A stretch of 64,000 nt of DNA, taken from NCBI RefSeq assembly GCF_000002875.2, contig NC_009417.2, positions 415,929 to 479,928 on the forward strand, read 5' to 3'. Below the pieces are notes generated by a model. That model did no database searches, had not been told where the DNA came from, and saw only the letters and a list, made by a program, of their open reading frames with translations. This document shows, piece after piece, positions 1 to 11,550 of this stretch (the stretch's first letter is position 1; every line of letters starts with the position of its first letter). The position numbers were made by a program, and so were the translations under genes. This stretch comes from Leishmania infantum JPCM5 (Eukaryota; Euglenozoa; Kinetoplastea; Trypanosomatida; Trypanosomatidae).

Positions 1-1646
1 TGTGTGTGTGTGTGCATGCCGGTTCGCTTGCAACTCTCTTTGCTGCTGCGTGCGTCGAGCTCACTCATGCGATCGAGTCTGCGCCGCCCTTGTCCTCGGC
101 TGATCAGAACGCCCGACAACCTCTCTCATTCATGCTCGTTTACGGTGCGAATGGAAACAGGGTCCAACGAAGGACGTTCTGCATGCATGTACTTTGTCAG
201 TGTCCTCCCCGTCTCCGAACACACACACACACACACCTACCCGTCCTCTCTGCCCCCCTCCGAGCCCTCCACCCTTGCTACTAAGGCGGAGACAGAACGC
301 GAGAGAGAGCAATGAGGTGGTGTGACGCACGTGCGGGGTGTTGTGGCGAAGGAAGGGGGAGGGGCATGTGGAGATGACGCACACGTTAAAGGTGGTCTCT
401 TTTCGTTTGCTTTGGCTTTTGGCTTCCTTCCTCCCGCGTTCGCCTGCTGAAGGCGAGGCAGTGTCCCCTCGAGCTTTCCCGAGGGGAGACACACCGGAAG
501 CGGCAATGGTGAGAAGATAGCAACAAAAACAACGCAAAGGAATGCGTCACCGCACAAAGAGTCATCGTCGCGGGTGCAATGGGCAGGCCGGGTGTCGGGC
601 AATCCGCCCTGGACTGTGAAACCATCCGTGGCTCACCCCCCTCCCCCTCCTCCACCACCCACTCGTCAGTCTCCTCTTTCCCCTCTCTCTACTTGATTCC
701 ATCCGCCCATCTCCTTGTGTTTGTTTGTTTTTTTGCCGTCTCTCATGTGATTCGCGTACACGCACACACATATTTGGTAGCTCATCGCTGCCGTGGCTGC
801 GTCCCCCTCTTTTCCTTGTCGCAGCACACCCTGAAGCTCCTTCGCTGGATGCTCAAAACTATATTTTTGTCGTTGTCTGTCGCGGTCTATTCTTTCGTTC
901 ACGTGCATACGCCATTCAACCACCACCATCCCTCATCACTCCTCCCACTCACCTCACCCCCAAACCCCAACATAAGATACATAAGCGCGCACATGCGCTA
1001 CACCTTTTCACCTGTAAACAAGTAGGCGTGCGACTCTCACGCACCGAGCTCCCGTGTTTCTGTGACTTCGTTTTCTGTGTATTCGCTGAGTCTGTCCTCA
1101 CCGACACACACACACGAGCTTGTGCAGAGAGGCATGCGCGCAAGCCAACTGCTTGAGCAGCTTCATCGATCGTATCCCCACTAGGCGCATCTTTCCTTTT
1201 CCTTCCTTTCGGTCTGTGTGGGTGGTGCGCGCACTTTTTTTTCTTCTGGGCTTCGTTGCGTATCTCAAAAAACACCGAGACCACCACTTCCACCCACCTC
1301 CAAAAGGCACGAAGTTGTCGACCCCTCACAGACAGACCGCATCATCAACGGCAGAGCGTTCCAGACTCTCTGCCTCGCTTTATTCTCTTTGCTTTTCTTC
1401 CGACATCTCCTCCGCCCTCCGTCCCTCGATCGCGGTTCGACCGTCACCCCTGCGGTCACACGTGTTTCCGCACACGGGTGAAGACAAGTGTCCTTTCCCG
1501 TCGTTACCACTTCCCTCCGTTGCCGGCCAGTGCGGCGGATCGTGTCGATCTACCCTCCGCGGGGGCAGGCATGCCTTCAGTGTGAACGCTTCTGAGAGGT
1601 CACTGTCCGTTGTTGTCGCTAAGCAGTCGAAAGTGCGGATCTCATC
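1..1646. other. Intergenic / 5' flank with CA/TG tracts
   Basis: No credible gene is visible. The stretch opens inside a TG tract and has a CA tract near 221-236, with many short pyrimidine runs. A long pyrimidine-rich segment around 1368-1432 lies upstream of the first gene and could direct trans-splicing at one of the AGs after it. The open frames here are short and made of simple sequence. Confidence 0.7.
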
Positions 1647-3692
1647 ATGAGGCGCTACCGGTCGTGGGGGACAGCTCCGCTGCTCTCCACGCTCCTCATG
1701 GTAGTGCTCCATTCCTTTGCCCTGCACAGCGCAGCTGCGCGTACGCGAGAGTCGCTGCTATATTGCCTCCCTGCCGAGACGGAGCCGCATGGCCTCATCC
1801 GCTGCGTCATCCAGGTGCTGGACGGATACCAGCAGCCCACAACGAACTTCGACCCTTCCGATTTTATAGCTCTGACGCGCACCTCGAACGCCACGGCGGT
1901 CGTCACGAAGAGCGCGTTGGTGCGTGGCAGCGACAACGCAACCGTCGTCTTCACCCTGTCCGTCTCGACGGCCGCCGATGTGCTGATCCGGGTGTACTTG
2001 CGGGAGAATGACGTCATCGGCGGCAACGCCGGCATGGGAGAGGTGCGCGGGAGCGGCATCACAGTTTCTGTGCTTTCATGGCCGACCTCGCGCCTCGGCC
2101 CTATCACCTGCACGGCGCAAAGCACAGGTCTCGCACTGCGAAGCGCCACCATCTGCCGCGCCGCCCTCTACGACAAGAGCAACACGCCCTCGGTTGTGCA
2201 CAGCGCCGACGTGCTGTTCAGCGAGGCAAGCGCGCTAGGCAACTTTGTGTTCACCTCTGGAATCAAGGAGCTTGTGTTTAGCTTCACGGCGCCGCCGACG
2301 GCGCCCGCGCTTGTCGGCACCTTTACGCTAACTGTGAGCCTTCGCGGCAAGGACGCCCACGTGAACAGTGACGGGGCACAAGCGGTTCAGATTCCGATTT
2401 TATACCCTGGCGAGGTCGCGCTGTCTGAAACGACAGGCCTGCAATGTGCAGCGGAGACGCGGCCCATTACATGCTTCATCACGGCATCTGGTGCACAGGG
2501 CCCTGTTACTTTTAACGCCACGCACTTTCGCCTGCGCGTGGAAAGATCGGTCGGGGCCGTCGCTGCGGCGGCGGATACGTTGGGCAGACTCACCACCAAC
2601 GGCTCGGGCGCCGCTACCCGGCACTGGGTCGATGTCACTGATACCTTTAGCCTTTCCGTCACCCGCTCCCCACTGCGCCCGTACGTTGGCGTCGTCTCTT
2701 GGGAGCCGAAGTTGGAGGACTCCATGTACGAGGCCAGGCTTCGCGTGTTCGCCTCGACGGATGGGCAAGAAGTCGGCGCAGCTAGCAGGGACAGTGCCGC
2801 AGCCACCGGCAACGCAGCCGATGTTGCGGGCAGCCCATACTCCTTCATGACGGGTATACTGCCCAACGCTCCGTCCGTGACGCTGCGCGGCTGCCGCGAG
2901 TCGGTCATCGCCTCGGGCAATACAACAGTGTGCTTTATCGACCTGGCAAATGGTGTGTCGGGCGACACCGCCTTCTACGCCATCACCACCTCGCACCGGG
3001 AATCTTCTGTATCCAATTTGACCTATGTTGCGCACGATGCCGTCTGTGCGTGTCGATCACTGTGGTTCACCTATCACGCCCCAACGGCCCTCATCAGCCC
3101 AGTGGACGACTACATTGAGGTGTCTATGTACACCGACGTCGTACACTCGGTCAGCGGTATGGCCATAGCCAGCAACGTGCCGCTCCGTCTCGACGTCCTT
3201 CCGGTGGTGTCCCGCTCCGGTCACGACACCTCCACAGCGCCGACGGACGCTGTTCTGGTCTCCGTCGGTATTCTCTTCTACGGCAGCGTGCTCGCTGTCG
3301 GTGGCGTGCTCATTGTGCACCGCTCGCGCAAGGCCGCCCGCATCCGCCGCAAGCGCGCGCTGAAGGAGCGGGCAATGATGCAGGCCATGGACAGACGCCA
3401 GGGCGTACCTACACCAGACGCGGAGATCCTTAGGGACAACCCAAGCGCCCTGACTGAGACACCGGCGATGACTACCACCCTAGACGGCGCCGCTGCGGGG
3501 CATGTTTTCCTGGTTCGAGGAGGCGTGGGTCCGAACACTTCTGGGTACGACACGATCGCCATGCTGGGTGTGGGTGCTGGAGGGGCGGGTGGTGGTGGTG
3601 GAAGCCGTTCAACGTCGCCGCCTTCGGTGCCGGCAGCTGTAGTGAGCAACGTGGCAGTTCTTCAAGATACCTTCCACTCTGACAGCGACTAG
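1647..3692 (+). CDS. Predicted type I surface membrane protein, unknown function
   Basis: A 681-residue protein that I cannot assign to a named family. It starts with a basic then hydrophobic segment (about residues 1-31) that reads as a signal peptide. A long extracellular part follows, with several NxS/T sites (for example in SNAT, DNAT, FNAT, TNGS and SNLT) and at least four loosely repeated blocks that begin with a Cys-containing strand and have a second Cys 10-25 residues later. This suggests tandem Ig/filamin-type beta domains held by disulfides. One transmembrane helix lies at about 536-561, then a basic stop-transfer stretch (HRSRKAARIRRKR) and a cytoplasmic tail of about 115 residues with a Gly run near 640-655. 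The ATG is the first in frame after a pyrimidine-rich leader. The neighbours at 5.4 and 8.3 kb are also surface-type proteins, but I see no clear sequence relation to them. Location is inferred from topology only. Confidence 0.8.
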   Translation: MRRYRSWGTAPLLSTLLMVVLHSFALHSAAARTRESLLYCLPAETEPHGLIRCVIQVLDGYQQPTTNFDPSDFIALTRTSNATAVVTKSALVRGSDNATVVFTLSVSTAADVLIRVYLRENDVIGGNAGMGEVRGSGITVSVLSWPTSRLGPITCTAQSTGLALRSATICRAALYDKSNTPSVVHSADVLFSEASALGNFVFTSGIKELVFSFTAPPTAPALVGTFTLTVSLRGKDAHVNSDGAQAVQIPILYPGEVALSETTGLQCAAETRPITCFITASGAQGPVTFNATHFRLRVERSVGAVAAAADTLGRLTTNGSGAATRHWVDVTDTFSLSVTRSPLRPYVGVVSWEPKLEDSMYEARLRVFASTDGQEVGAASRDSAAATGNAADVAGSPYSFMTGILPNAPSVTLRGCRESVIASGNTTVCFIDLANGVSGDTAFYAITTSHRESSVSNLTYVAHDAVCACRSLWFTYHAPTALISPVDDYIEVSMYTDVVHSVSGMAIASNVPLRLDVLPVVSRSGHDTSTAPTDAVLVSVGILFYGSVLAVGGVLIVHRSRKAARIRRKRALKERAMMQAMDRRQGVPTPDAEILRDNPSALTETPAMTTTLDGAAAGHVFLVRGGVGPNTSGYDTIAMLGVGAGGAGGGGGSRSTSPPSVPAAVVSNVAVLQDTFHSDSD

Positions 3693-5431
3693 ACAGCAGC
3701 GGAAAGGCCCGCCATGCGATGTGGAAGTATGCTGTCCCATATGCGTACGCGTGTATGCCTTCATGCAAGAGGCCAAGTATGCCGACATGTACGTGTGAGG
3801 GGTGGGGCGAAGGCAATTGTGGCCTGTGGCTCTACGCGCTGCGTGCGAAGGTCAAGTTCATCGTTCAACTCCCGTCGCTCTATCCACGTTGCACACTCTT
3901 CCGGCTCCCACCCCTCCATCTCTCTTGGTCCTCCGGCCCTCCCCTCCCCAACCTATGGTGGGGTATCTATGCGTGTGTATTAACTGGAACTGCCGCGGAC
4001 TGTCATGTGATTCGGCGCCGGCGCCAACTAATAACGGAAGCACAGAAGTAAACAGGGGCAACCAGAGCAAACGTAAGAAGGTGGCGCCTCTGGCAACGGG
4101 TGTAATCGACAGCGGTGTCTAGAGGCACCACCTCGGGTGGGCCATGTGCGTGTATGTGCCCCCCCCCCTGTGGTGTTGCTGTTGTTGCTCCGGAAGGAAC
4201 ACACGCCCCAATGCCGACAGCACACAAAGGGAGCACGCTCTTCGGCAAGACGCAGGCACATGAAGCAGATGCTACCGTCTCATTGCAATCACGCTGTTGG
4301 CTCTCTCTCTTCACCTCCCTCTCCCCTCTCCTTGTCAAAACTATGACCGGATGTGCGCACCGTCGCTGTCTTAGCACGACCACCATCACCGCCACCGCCA
4401 CCCCCTCATCTTTCGCGCCGTCTGTGGGATGAGTGGGCAGGGCATTCACACACACACACACACGCACACAAACGAAAGGCAAGCGTGTACAGCGCGACAT
4501 AGAAATTCGAAGTGTTTTTCCTTCACACTTAATTTAGACAGAACGAGCTCAGTCGTTTCGAACTCGTGTGGCAGGCGCGAAAGTGATCGCAATGCTGTTT
4601 CTGTTCTCTCTCTCCTGTGTGGAGGACGTTGCCAGCCCACTAAGTTTTACCGCCCCGACCTCGATGCCCACCCGCACCTAAATCTCCGCAGCGACAAAGA
4701 AGAGGAGATGGGGCACGTGTGTGCCGAGGCAGTGCGGTGCAGTCTTTTGTCACCGGAATCGACCTTTGTTTTCGTTTGCCTTACACGCGGCGGGCTCGCC
4801 GTGCTGCTTCCTGGCGCGTCTGTTGAAGGCACAAACAGCAACATCAACAGACTCTGACAAGGGTAGGCTCGCGTCTGCTGGGAGCCATTGAAGAAGGAAA
4901 AGGCAGCCCGTTTTTCTATCCCCCCCCCGCTCGTGTAGACACCGCGTATTCTAGCCCCTCTCCTTCTCCATATTTGTATACAGCGTGCATATCGAGGTGC
5001 ACGGAGAGAAGGCATTCAAGGCACACACACACACAGAGGTAGGGTCCCCGACTGCATCGCCACTGGTCATTTCGCTCGCTTCCTCCACACACACACACAC
5101 ACACACACACACACCACCATCACCATCGCCACTCAACCACGCACGTCTCTCTCTCGCTGCAGCTCTTCTTCTTACTCTCTGCTCGGCTCGTCATTGGCTC
5201 TCGTCATCTTTTGTTTTTTTTTTCCACTGCTGTCGGGTTTGGTGTCCATGCCCCTTTTCTCCTCTCGCTCGTGCTCGACAGGTCTCTTTCTTTTCAGCCT
5301 GATCGCATCTTCTCCGTTCTCTTTCTGAAGCTCGTGGAGCGTCTGTGTGTTGTGGTCGCGTGCGGGTGACGGCGCCCCTTACTTTTCTCGTGAGCAACGT
5401 CATACGCTAAGCTTACACGGCGTTCACCACA
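3693..5431. other. Intergenic region
   Basis: No gene is seen. It contains CA tracts near 4447-4464 and 5086-5114 and pyrimidine-rich DNA from 5150 to 5340, which looks like the leader of a gene. The homology block of the truncated copy begins abruptly at 5432. Confidence 0.7.
5086..5114. repeat. (CA)n microsatellite
   Basis: About 14.5 uninterrupted CA dinucleotides. Confidence 0.95.
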
Positions 5432-5830
5432 CGCTTTCTCGTGAAGGACACCACCAAGGGCACGCTGCTGCTCGGCTCCACGTCGCTCGGCGCCATCGCC
5501 GTGAACCCGCCGCTGCCCACCGTCACCGGTGCCCGAGGCGAATGCGCCACGAACAGCGCGGCCTGCGTCAGCGGCGCGGCGCTCACCATCAGCAGCACCA
5601 ACTTCAACTACCGCGACCACGCCTACCAGCAGTTCTTCGTCGGCGTCACGGAGGCGCGGCGCAGCGCCGTCCGCCTCACGCCCACCGCCGTCAGCATGAC
5701 CGACCTCACTGCAAACCTCACCGTCGCCCATGGCACGCCGGCCGGGAGCTATCCCGTGTTTGTGAAGGTGCAGGTGTGCATGATGCACATGATGTCGCCG
5801 CCGCGCTATGTGGGCAACCTGGTGCTGCAA
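5432..5830 (+). repeat. 399-bp direct repeat, copy 1 (copy 2 at 8983-9381)
   Basis: Aligned base by base, the two copies differ only at 5617 and 5658. Identity starts and stops sharply at both ends. Confidence 0.95.
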
Positions 5831-6013
5831 GCCGGCTCAGCTTCAAGACTCGATGGCGACGCGACGCGCTCTGCTGTTGGCGTTTCTAACGCAGCGGTGG
5901 CGCCACTGCAACGAACGAGCGTCCGTGACGGCGATGCCTTCAAGGCGGCGTTGGTTTTTGTGGCCGTTGTCGCCCTCCTGGTGTTCTTTTTTTTTTCGCG
6001 TTTCTTTCAATGA
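5432..6013 (+). pseudogene. 5'-truncated copy of the 470-residue surface protein gene with a different C-terminus
   Basis: The frame is open from an in-frame TAA at 5408-5410 to the stop at 6011-6013 but has no ATG before 5696. A full-length protein with signal peptide cannot be made, and only a 105-residue product could start at 5696. Bases 5432-5830 match 8983-9381 without indels and with only two substitutions (5617, silent; 5658, Arg instead of Gln). This is the IPT/TIG-like domain ending in YVGNLVLQ. After 5830 the protein is unrelated to the 8.3-kb gene: about 35 polar residues, then a strongly hydrophobic tail (FKAALVFVAVVALLVFFFF) with only four residues after it, which could be a transmembrane end or a GPI-type signal. 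The upstream flank does not resemble the 5' part of the intact gene. I read it as a broken paralogue kept similar by recent duplication or gene conversion; an assembly artefact is possible. Confidence 0.75.
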
Positions 6014-8271
6014 TTGTTATAAGCTGCCGCTTCGCTTTTTGGCGAAGAAGAGAGGGGCGCGCGCGCGGGAGTTCTAGGAAGTGTTTTTCGATGGTGCTGG
6101 CGTGTCGAGGGGCGCGACAACGTCGGTGCTTTCGATCATGACAGCCGCGTGGGCATCGGTCGGTCATATGACGAGCGAGTAGGGCAGCTAGTCGAAGTAC
6201 TACATGTTGTCTATCTTGTTTGCCTCTGCGTTCCTCTTGAACCGCGTTGCACGTCTGTGCCGGCTGCGGGCTCGATAAAGAGACACGTTAACTACTCACA
6301 CGCCGTCATGACACTGGAAGGTGATGCAGCAGCGCAGGACTCACGAAAAGATGCGGCCGGTGGCCGGTGAGACAAGCGCGAAAGGGAGGGCTTCAGATAA
6401 GCGAGTTGCAAATCGGCCGTTTTTAGTGTATTCGGCTTGTCGGTCAAGCACAGTGGTCGCCTTCTCCTGCTCCCCATGCACCTCGCATGAGTAGGAAGGG
6501 CCGTCAACGGCTGTTGGCCATATGGCTTAACGACAAAAAAAAAGCAATGGACGGGAAAAGCAGGCAGTCGGAAGACGTGAGTGGTGGGGAGGGGGGCTGC
6601 AAATGCGTAGCGGAAAGACTGTCTTTTCAGCCTCAAGCCTCATCCCCCTGCACACCTTTCCTGCGTGTGCGGCTCCCTCCTCTAACCTAGACACATACGT
6701 ACGCAAGACGAGAGACGCACATGCAGCGTCACATGGTGTCTCCTTGCGCGTCGACGACGAACGCTCTGATAGAGTGCTTCACGGCTTCGCCTTCATGCGA
6801 TATGCTTCCCTTAGCACCATGTAACACTTCTCTTCTTGTATGGTTACCCGCCTGTTTTCGACTTCGCTTCCGTTGTCCTCGGTGGCCGCACGTCTTTCCC
6901 ATTATTCCTCCCCGCTCTACATACACACTCGCACATCCGCTGCTGTATCCACTCCGCGCGGTCGACACACAAACATGCATGTGCACGTTCGTGAAACACT
7001 TCCGCACATGCTCCCTCCCCCTCTTCTTCGGGGATTTTTGTCTTTGTCGTTTCTCCTGCGCGCGTCGGCGATGCGCGATTCGCATGTCGCCAATGGTGTC
7101 GCGCCTCGTGACACGCACACACACATACACACATATATATGTATGTATATGTGTGTGTATGTGTGTATAATGGAACTATGAATCTACGGGGGAGAAGCCA
7201 AGACAAGCAATCGAAGAGAAACCCGAGAAAAAAAACAAGCTTACGCGAACAAAGGAAAAAAGTTAAGCAGCTTAAAGGGAAACGCCGAATATATATATAT
7301 ATAAACTTTTATCTTCTATTCCTTTCGTCTGTTGGGTTGATTCCCTCCCTCTCGTGTGCGTGTCTGCATCGGCGCCGTTGTTGGGTTTCTCGTTGGCTCG
7401 TTCGTCTGTTTCTTCGGTAATTCAGCCTTTGTCGTGTCGTGTTCTTCTTTGCTTGAGTTTTTTTTTTGGAGTTGTCGTTTTCCGCTTTCGCCTTCTCCCC
7501 CACTCTCCGGTGCGGACTTTTAAGCCAAAAAAAAAAGCAACGTCTCTCACAAAGCCGCACGTCGATCTGTGGACAGCAGCGGCCACAACGAAAGGAAGGA
7601 AAACCGGAAAGCGGCAAAGAGAGAGCGCTCGGAATATCGAAGCAAGCGAACGCACGGCGGCAGAGCGAAGAGAAGCAGGAGAGTCACACTTCACCATCGC
7701 CTCTCCAAAAACGTTCTTTTTTTTTCGGGGGGTGTCTCCATCTTCGACTTCTGACTGCTGCTGTGGCGTTCTGTTTCGTTCTGTTTTTCGCCTTGCGCCT
7801 TGGTCAGCTCCACCGCATCTACTTAGCCTTAGCTCTACTCTTGTTTTGTGTAGCACGCTCTCCGCATACGCTATTCTTTTTTTGGTTTTTGTATGTGTTG
7901 TTGTGTGTCTGTATCGGTGCAACAACCCTTTGTTCCTGTTTTACTCCTCTGTGTCTTTCCGCATCACACTAACTCCTTTCCTCGTCTCGCTCACTTCCCG
8001 AGCAACACCAGTCACACCTCTCTCGTTTCCTTTTGCTGGAAAGCTTCTCTACTCCTGCGCGAGCCGAAGCTCTCCACCGCCCACCCACTCTCTCTCTCTT
8101 TGTGTGTCTCTTTGCCGATTCTTAACCCAATACCGTCGAGGGGTTCTTCCGATACCGCCAAAGAGGGGTTGAGCCAATCAGACGCACATCCATCGGCTTG
8201 TCTTTTCATCAGGGAGCGAGCGCTCGTCGCTTACGCGTCTCTTCAGCAGCACAGGGTACACCAGCGCCACC
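6014..8271. other. Intergenic region with inverted CA/TA/TG tract
   Basis: No gene is seen. It holds an imperfect inverted repeat around 7106-7168, an AT tract at 7289-7304, and long T- and pyrimidine-rich stretches from 7430 to 8110 that probably form the leader and splice-acceptor zone of the gene at 8272 (CT run near 8085-8112). Confidence 0.7.
7106..7168. repeat. Imperfect inverted repeat of CA/TA/TG dinucleotides
   Basis: A CA-rich arm passes through TATATAT into a TG-rich arm. The left arm is nearly the reverse complement of the right arm over about 20 bases, with one extra GT on the right. It could fold as a hairpin in RNA or a cruciform in DNA. Confidence 0.75.
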
Positions 8272-9684
8272 ATGCCGCACACCGAACCTCAAAACTGCCT
8301 CCCGCGAGGTAAACTGCGCAGCACCTTGCCGTCACTTGGCGGATACCGGGGCGCCGTGGTTGCCGCCGCGTGGGCTCTATTGCTCATGGTTGTCGTCGCC
8401 CATCCAGCTGTGTGTGCGGCACCAGTCGTCACCGGCGCAACCTGCGTCGTCAACAGCGATGGGTGGTGCATCAACTCTGCGCTGAAGTTTGAGGGCACCG
8501 ACCTGGCCTCCGTCAAAGCCCTCCGCATCGGCTCCACCGCCGCTGAGGAGAAGCAGATCACGTGCGCTGACAAATTCGCCGCCACGGCCAACGCCGTCTC
8601 CTGCACTGTCGCCATGGCGTCGTCGGCGAAAGCCGGCCTGTACCCCGTGACGCTAGTGCTCGGCGACCAAAAGCAGGTGGAGGCCGGCAGCGTGCTGCTC
8701 GGCGCCCTCTGGGAGCTGCCGAGTATGCAGACCTGGACCAGCACGACGGCGTCGGGTCCGCACAAGGTGACCGGGCAGTCCAGCGACTGGCCCTCCACCG
8801 GCGACGCGTGGAGCATCAGCGGCACCTTCGACCCCGCCAACCACTACAGCGTGCTCTTCTACAACATCGAGGCCGAGGCCGCAGCCGGCAACCCATCCCA
8901 CGTTACCTGCGCTCTGCTCACTGTCACCGCCAGCAAGCTCACCTGCACTATCATTGCCGCCAGTGGCGTCATGGGCATGTACCGCTTTCTCGTGAAGGAC
9001 ACCACCAAGGGCACGCTGCTGCTCGGCTCCACGTCGCTCGGCGCCATCGCCGTGAACCCGCCGCTGCCCACCGTCACCGGTGCCCGAGGCGAATGCGCCA
9101 CGAACAGCGCGGCCTGCGTCAGCGGCGCGGCGCTCACCATCAGCAGCACCAACTTCAACTACCGCGATCACGCCTACCAGCAGTTCTTCGTCGGCGTCAC
9201 GGAGGCGCAGCGCAGCGCCGTCCGCCTCACGCCCACCGCCGTCAGCATGACCGACCTCACTGCAAACCTCACCGTCGCCCATGGCACGCCGGCCGGGAGC
9301 TATCCCGTGTTTGTGAAGGTGCAGGTGTGCATGATGCACATGATGTCGCCGCCGCGCTATGTGGGCAACCTGGTGCTGCAATCCGGCTCCATAGCCGGCT
9401 TTAACACGGAGATGCCCACTGGAAATTCTTCTGAAATCCAGGGCGCCGTTGATGGTCGTCATGGCGGTATGTCCTCGGGTTACATTGCTGTCACTATTCT
9501 TGCCGTGGTCTTCGGCGTGATGTTCCTCATCGTGCTCGTGGCTTTGGCACTTGTGTGCCTTCGCAAATCCGAACGCCGCCGTCGTCTTCCGGAAGGAAAT
9601 CGCTTCTGGGATAGCATGGCGAGTGATGTGCCAGCGGTGGTGTCAGATCGTAAAGATTTCAACAGCGATTGTGTTGTGCACTAG
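8272..9684 (+). CDS. Predicted type I surface protein with IPT/TIG-like domains
   Basis: A 470-residue protein. The ATG lies in CACCATG. A hydrophobic segment at about residues 27-48 (VVAAAWALLLMVVVAHPAV) reads as a signal peptide or anchor. Three beta-type domains follow, at about 50-150, 150-255 and 258-370. The third shows an IPT/TIG-like pattern: PxVTGARG, a Cys pair, ALTISSTNFNY, FVGV, then LTVAHGTPAGSYPVFV. A transmembrane helix lies at about 403-428 (AVTILAVVFGVMFLIVLVALALV), followed by a basic stop-transfer and a tail of about 40 residues. IPT/TIG domains are Ig-like folds often found in surface receptors; the ligand here is unknown. Its third domain is shared almost identically with the truncated copy at 5.4 kb. 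Family naming is inferred from pattern, not from a search. Confidence 0.8.
   Translation: MPHTEPQNCLPRGKLRSTLPSLGGYRGAVVAAAWALLLMVVVAHPAVCAAPVVTGATCVVNSDGWCINSALKFEGTDLASVKALRIGSTAAEEKQITCADKFAATANAVSCTVAMASSAKAGLYPVTLVLGDQKQVEAGSVLLGALWELPSMQTWTSTTASGPHKVTGQSSDWPSTGDAWSISGTFDPANHYSVLFYNIEAEAAAGNPSHVTCALLTVTASKLTCTIIAASGVMGMYRFLVKDTTKGTLLLGSTSLGAIAVNPPLPTVTGARGECATNSAACVSGAALTISSTNFNYRDHAYQQFFVGVTEAQRSAVRLTPTAVSMTDLTANLTVAHGTPAGSYPVFVKVQVCMMHMMSPPRYVGNLVLQSGSIAGFNTEMPTGNSSEIQGAVDGRHGGMSSGYIAVTILAVVFGVMFLIVLVALALVCLRKSERRRRLPEGNRFWDSMASDVPAVVSDRKDFNSDCVVH
8983..9381 (+). repeat. 399-bp direct repeat, copy 2
   Basis: The intact-gene copy of the block at 5432-5830, with two substitutions and no indels. 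Confidence 0.95.
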
Positions 9685-11550
9685 TACCAACCGGATTTTC
9701 GCTGCTTGCGCGGAGTGGTCCAACGAGGAGGTGAGCGAGGTAGACATCGGAAGACAGGTAAGGATACCCGCAGTTGTCCTGATCTACTCGTCTCTGCTCA
9801 GGAAGTGTCCACGATAGCTCGCTCTAGCCTGGCTTATCAGCGGCGTCCACGACTTCGCCGACAGCGGCGGCGTGGCGTCGTCTACTCCCACCACCACCCG
9901 CATCAGTTTACGCGCTCTTTTTTTTTTGACTTTCTTTAGGGAGAACACGGGTAGTTAACTGTGAGTGTGCATCATTGTGCGCACTCGTAGCTCGGCCTGC
10001 CTTTTGAGATGCCCCCGTCGGCGCACACAAACGATGCAAGGGGCGCGAAAAAGAGAGAGCGTCAGCGTGTTTCTTTGCGAGTAGTTTATTTCGTTTTTTT
10101 TTTCTCTTCTCCTCCTATCTGTCGCTCTCTCGCGTGCCTCTTGCCCCCTCTTTACCGCCACCTCTCAGGAGAGTAGCGTTGTGAAGGACTGGTACGCCGA
10201 TGGAAGTTAGGCCTTATCGGTGTGTGTGTTTGTGTCTGTGTGCGTGTGTCGCAGTCGTCGTTTGACCTGCTTCTCCACACAAAAGCACACGCACGCACGT
10301 AGGCCAGGCTCGTACGAAACGGGGCGAAGTGAGTTTTTTTTTCGCTTTCTTTTTTTTAGGCTGGGAACGTTCACCCGACATCTGTTGAATTTCCTTCACT
10401 TACGTCTGGTGTGCACGTACTGGTCGCTGTCGGCATGTCGTTTCACCTTCTTCCTTTACGTCTCGTACGCACAAACGCCTCCGCTCCGTCATCGACAGCA
10501 TGCGCTCCTCTTTTTTGTGTGTGCGCGCGGACGTAGGCGCTACCGCCCACGACGTCGATGTCGAGAGCACACAACTAACCAATTTAGTCTACGTGAGGGT
10601 TAAGGCTTGGTTGCAACCGCCACACACACGTACACACCCTCTGATAGCGTCGTCGCGAAGACTCCCCTAATCGTGGCACTCATCTCTCCAAAATGCTTGA
10701 GAGATGCCCCCTCCCCCGCACACAAACTCCTCTGCGCTGTGATGCTGCCTCGGTAGGTCATCGTCCCCCTTTCTCTCTCCCGACTCTACACCTTCCTCAT
10801 CCCTCTCTGAGCCTCCCCCCCCCCGACGCACACGCACACGCATTATTTGCTCGTCATCGAAAAACGCCCATTAGCTACAAACTCTACAAAGAACACCACA
10901 CACACACACAAGCCAGCAACAAAAAAAGGGCATAATCAAAAAGAAAAAGGTACCCCCCCCTATCTACACACACACGCGCACCCTCACATAGGTATATATA
11001 TATACCACATTCCAGAACAGGCCTCCCTCGTATTTATTTTTCCTGTTTTTCGTTCTCTCTCTGTTTTCCTCTCTTGCTGGCTTGGCTTGTTTACGTTGCA
11101 CTCTCATTGTCTCTTCAGCGCCTCTCTCCCGCACGCACACACACACACACACTCGACGCCCTCTACATTTACGTGCGTGCTCCCTTTGTTGTTGTTTTCT
11201 CGGAGAATAGAAGACCGAATAATACAGCTGTGAGTAGTGAGTGCGTGGGCGGTTTAGCGAGCCAATCTCGATAGCATCGACAAGACGCAAAAAAGACAAG
11301 CAGCCTTGCACTCTCTTGCATACTTACGACCCAGTCGCCCACAACGATACATACGCACCGATACGGTCACTGTGTACCCTCCTTCCTCCTCCCTTTTGCG
11401 TCCTTTTTGGGGGGGCTCTTGCTGGCGTATTCTGTAGCGCTTGTTTTGGACTTCAGCGCATCGTTGGGGTACCTGGCACCAGTCATAGTCCTCCGCACCC
11501 TCCTAGCAACGCTGTAGCTTGCCAAACATCCACATTGCAAGACGATCGAA
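9685..11550. other. Intergenic region
   Basis: No gene is seen. It has T-rich runs near 9917, 10093 and 10335, CA tracts near 10898 and 11137-11153, and a perfect 16-bp TA palindrome at 10991-11006. The last 500 bases are pyrimidine-rich and probably form the leader of the PUF gene. Confidence 0.7.
10991..11006. repeat. Perfect 16-bp palindrome (GGTATATATATATACC)
   Basis: A self-complementary TA core flanked by GG/CC. It is probably simple-sequence DNA. Confidence 0.9.

Noticed and set aside
1430..1445. GGTTCGA match resembling a tRNA B box
   Set aside because: No A box at a suitable distance and no cloverleaf can be drawn; treated as chance.
8653..9462. 269-codon minus-strand open frame opposite the surface protein gene
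   Set aside because: A His/Arg/Ala/Gly-rich shadow of a GC-rich coding strand; the same shadow recurs opposite the truncated copy.
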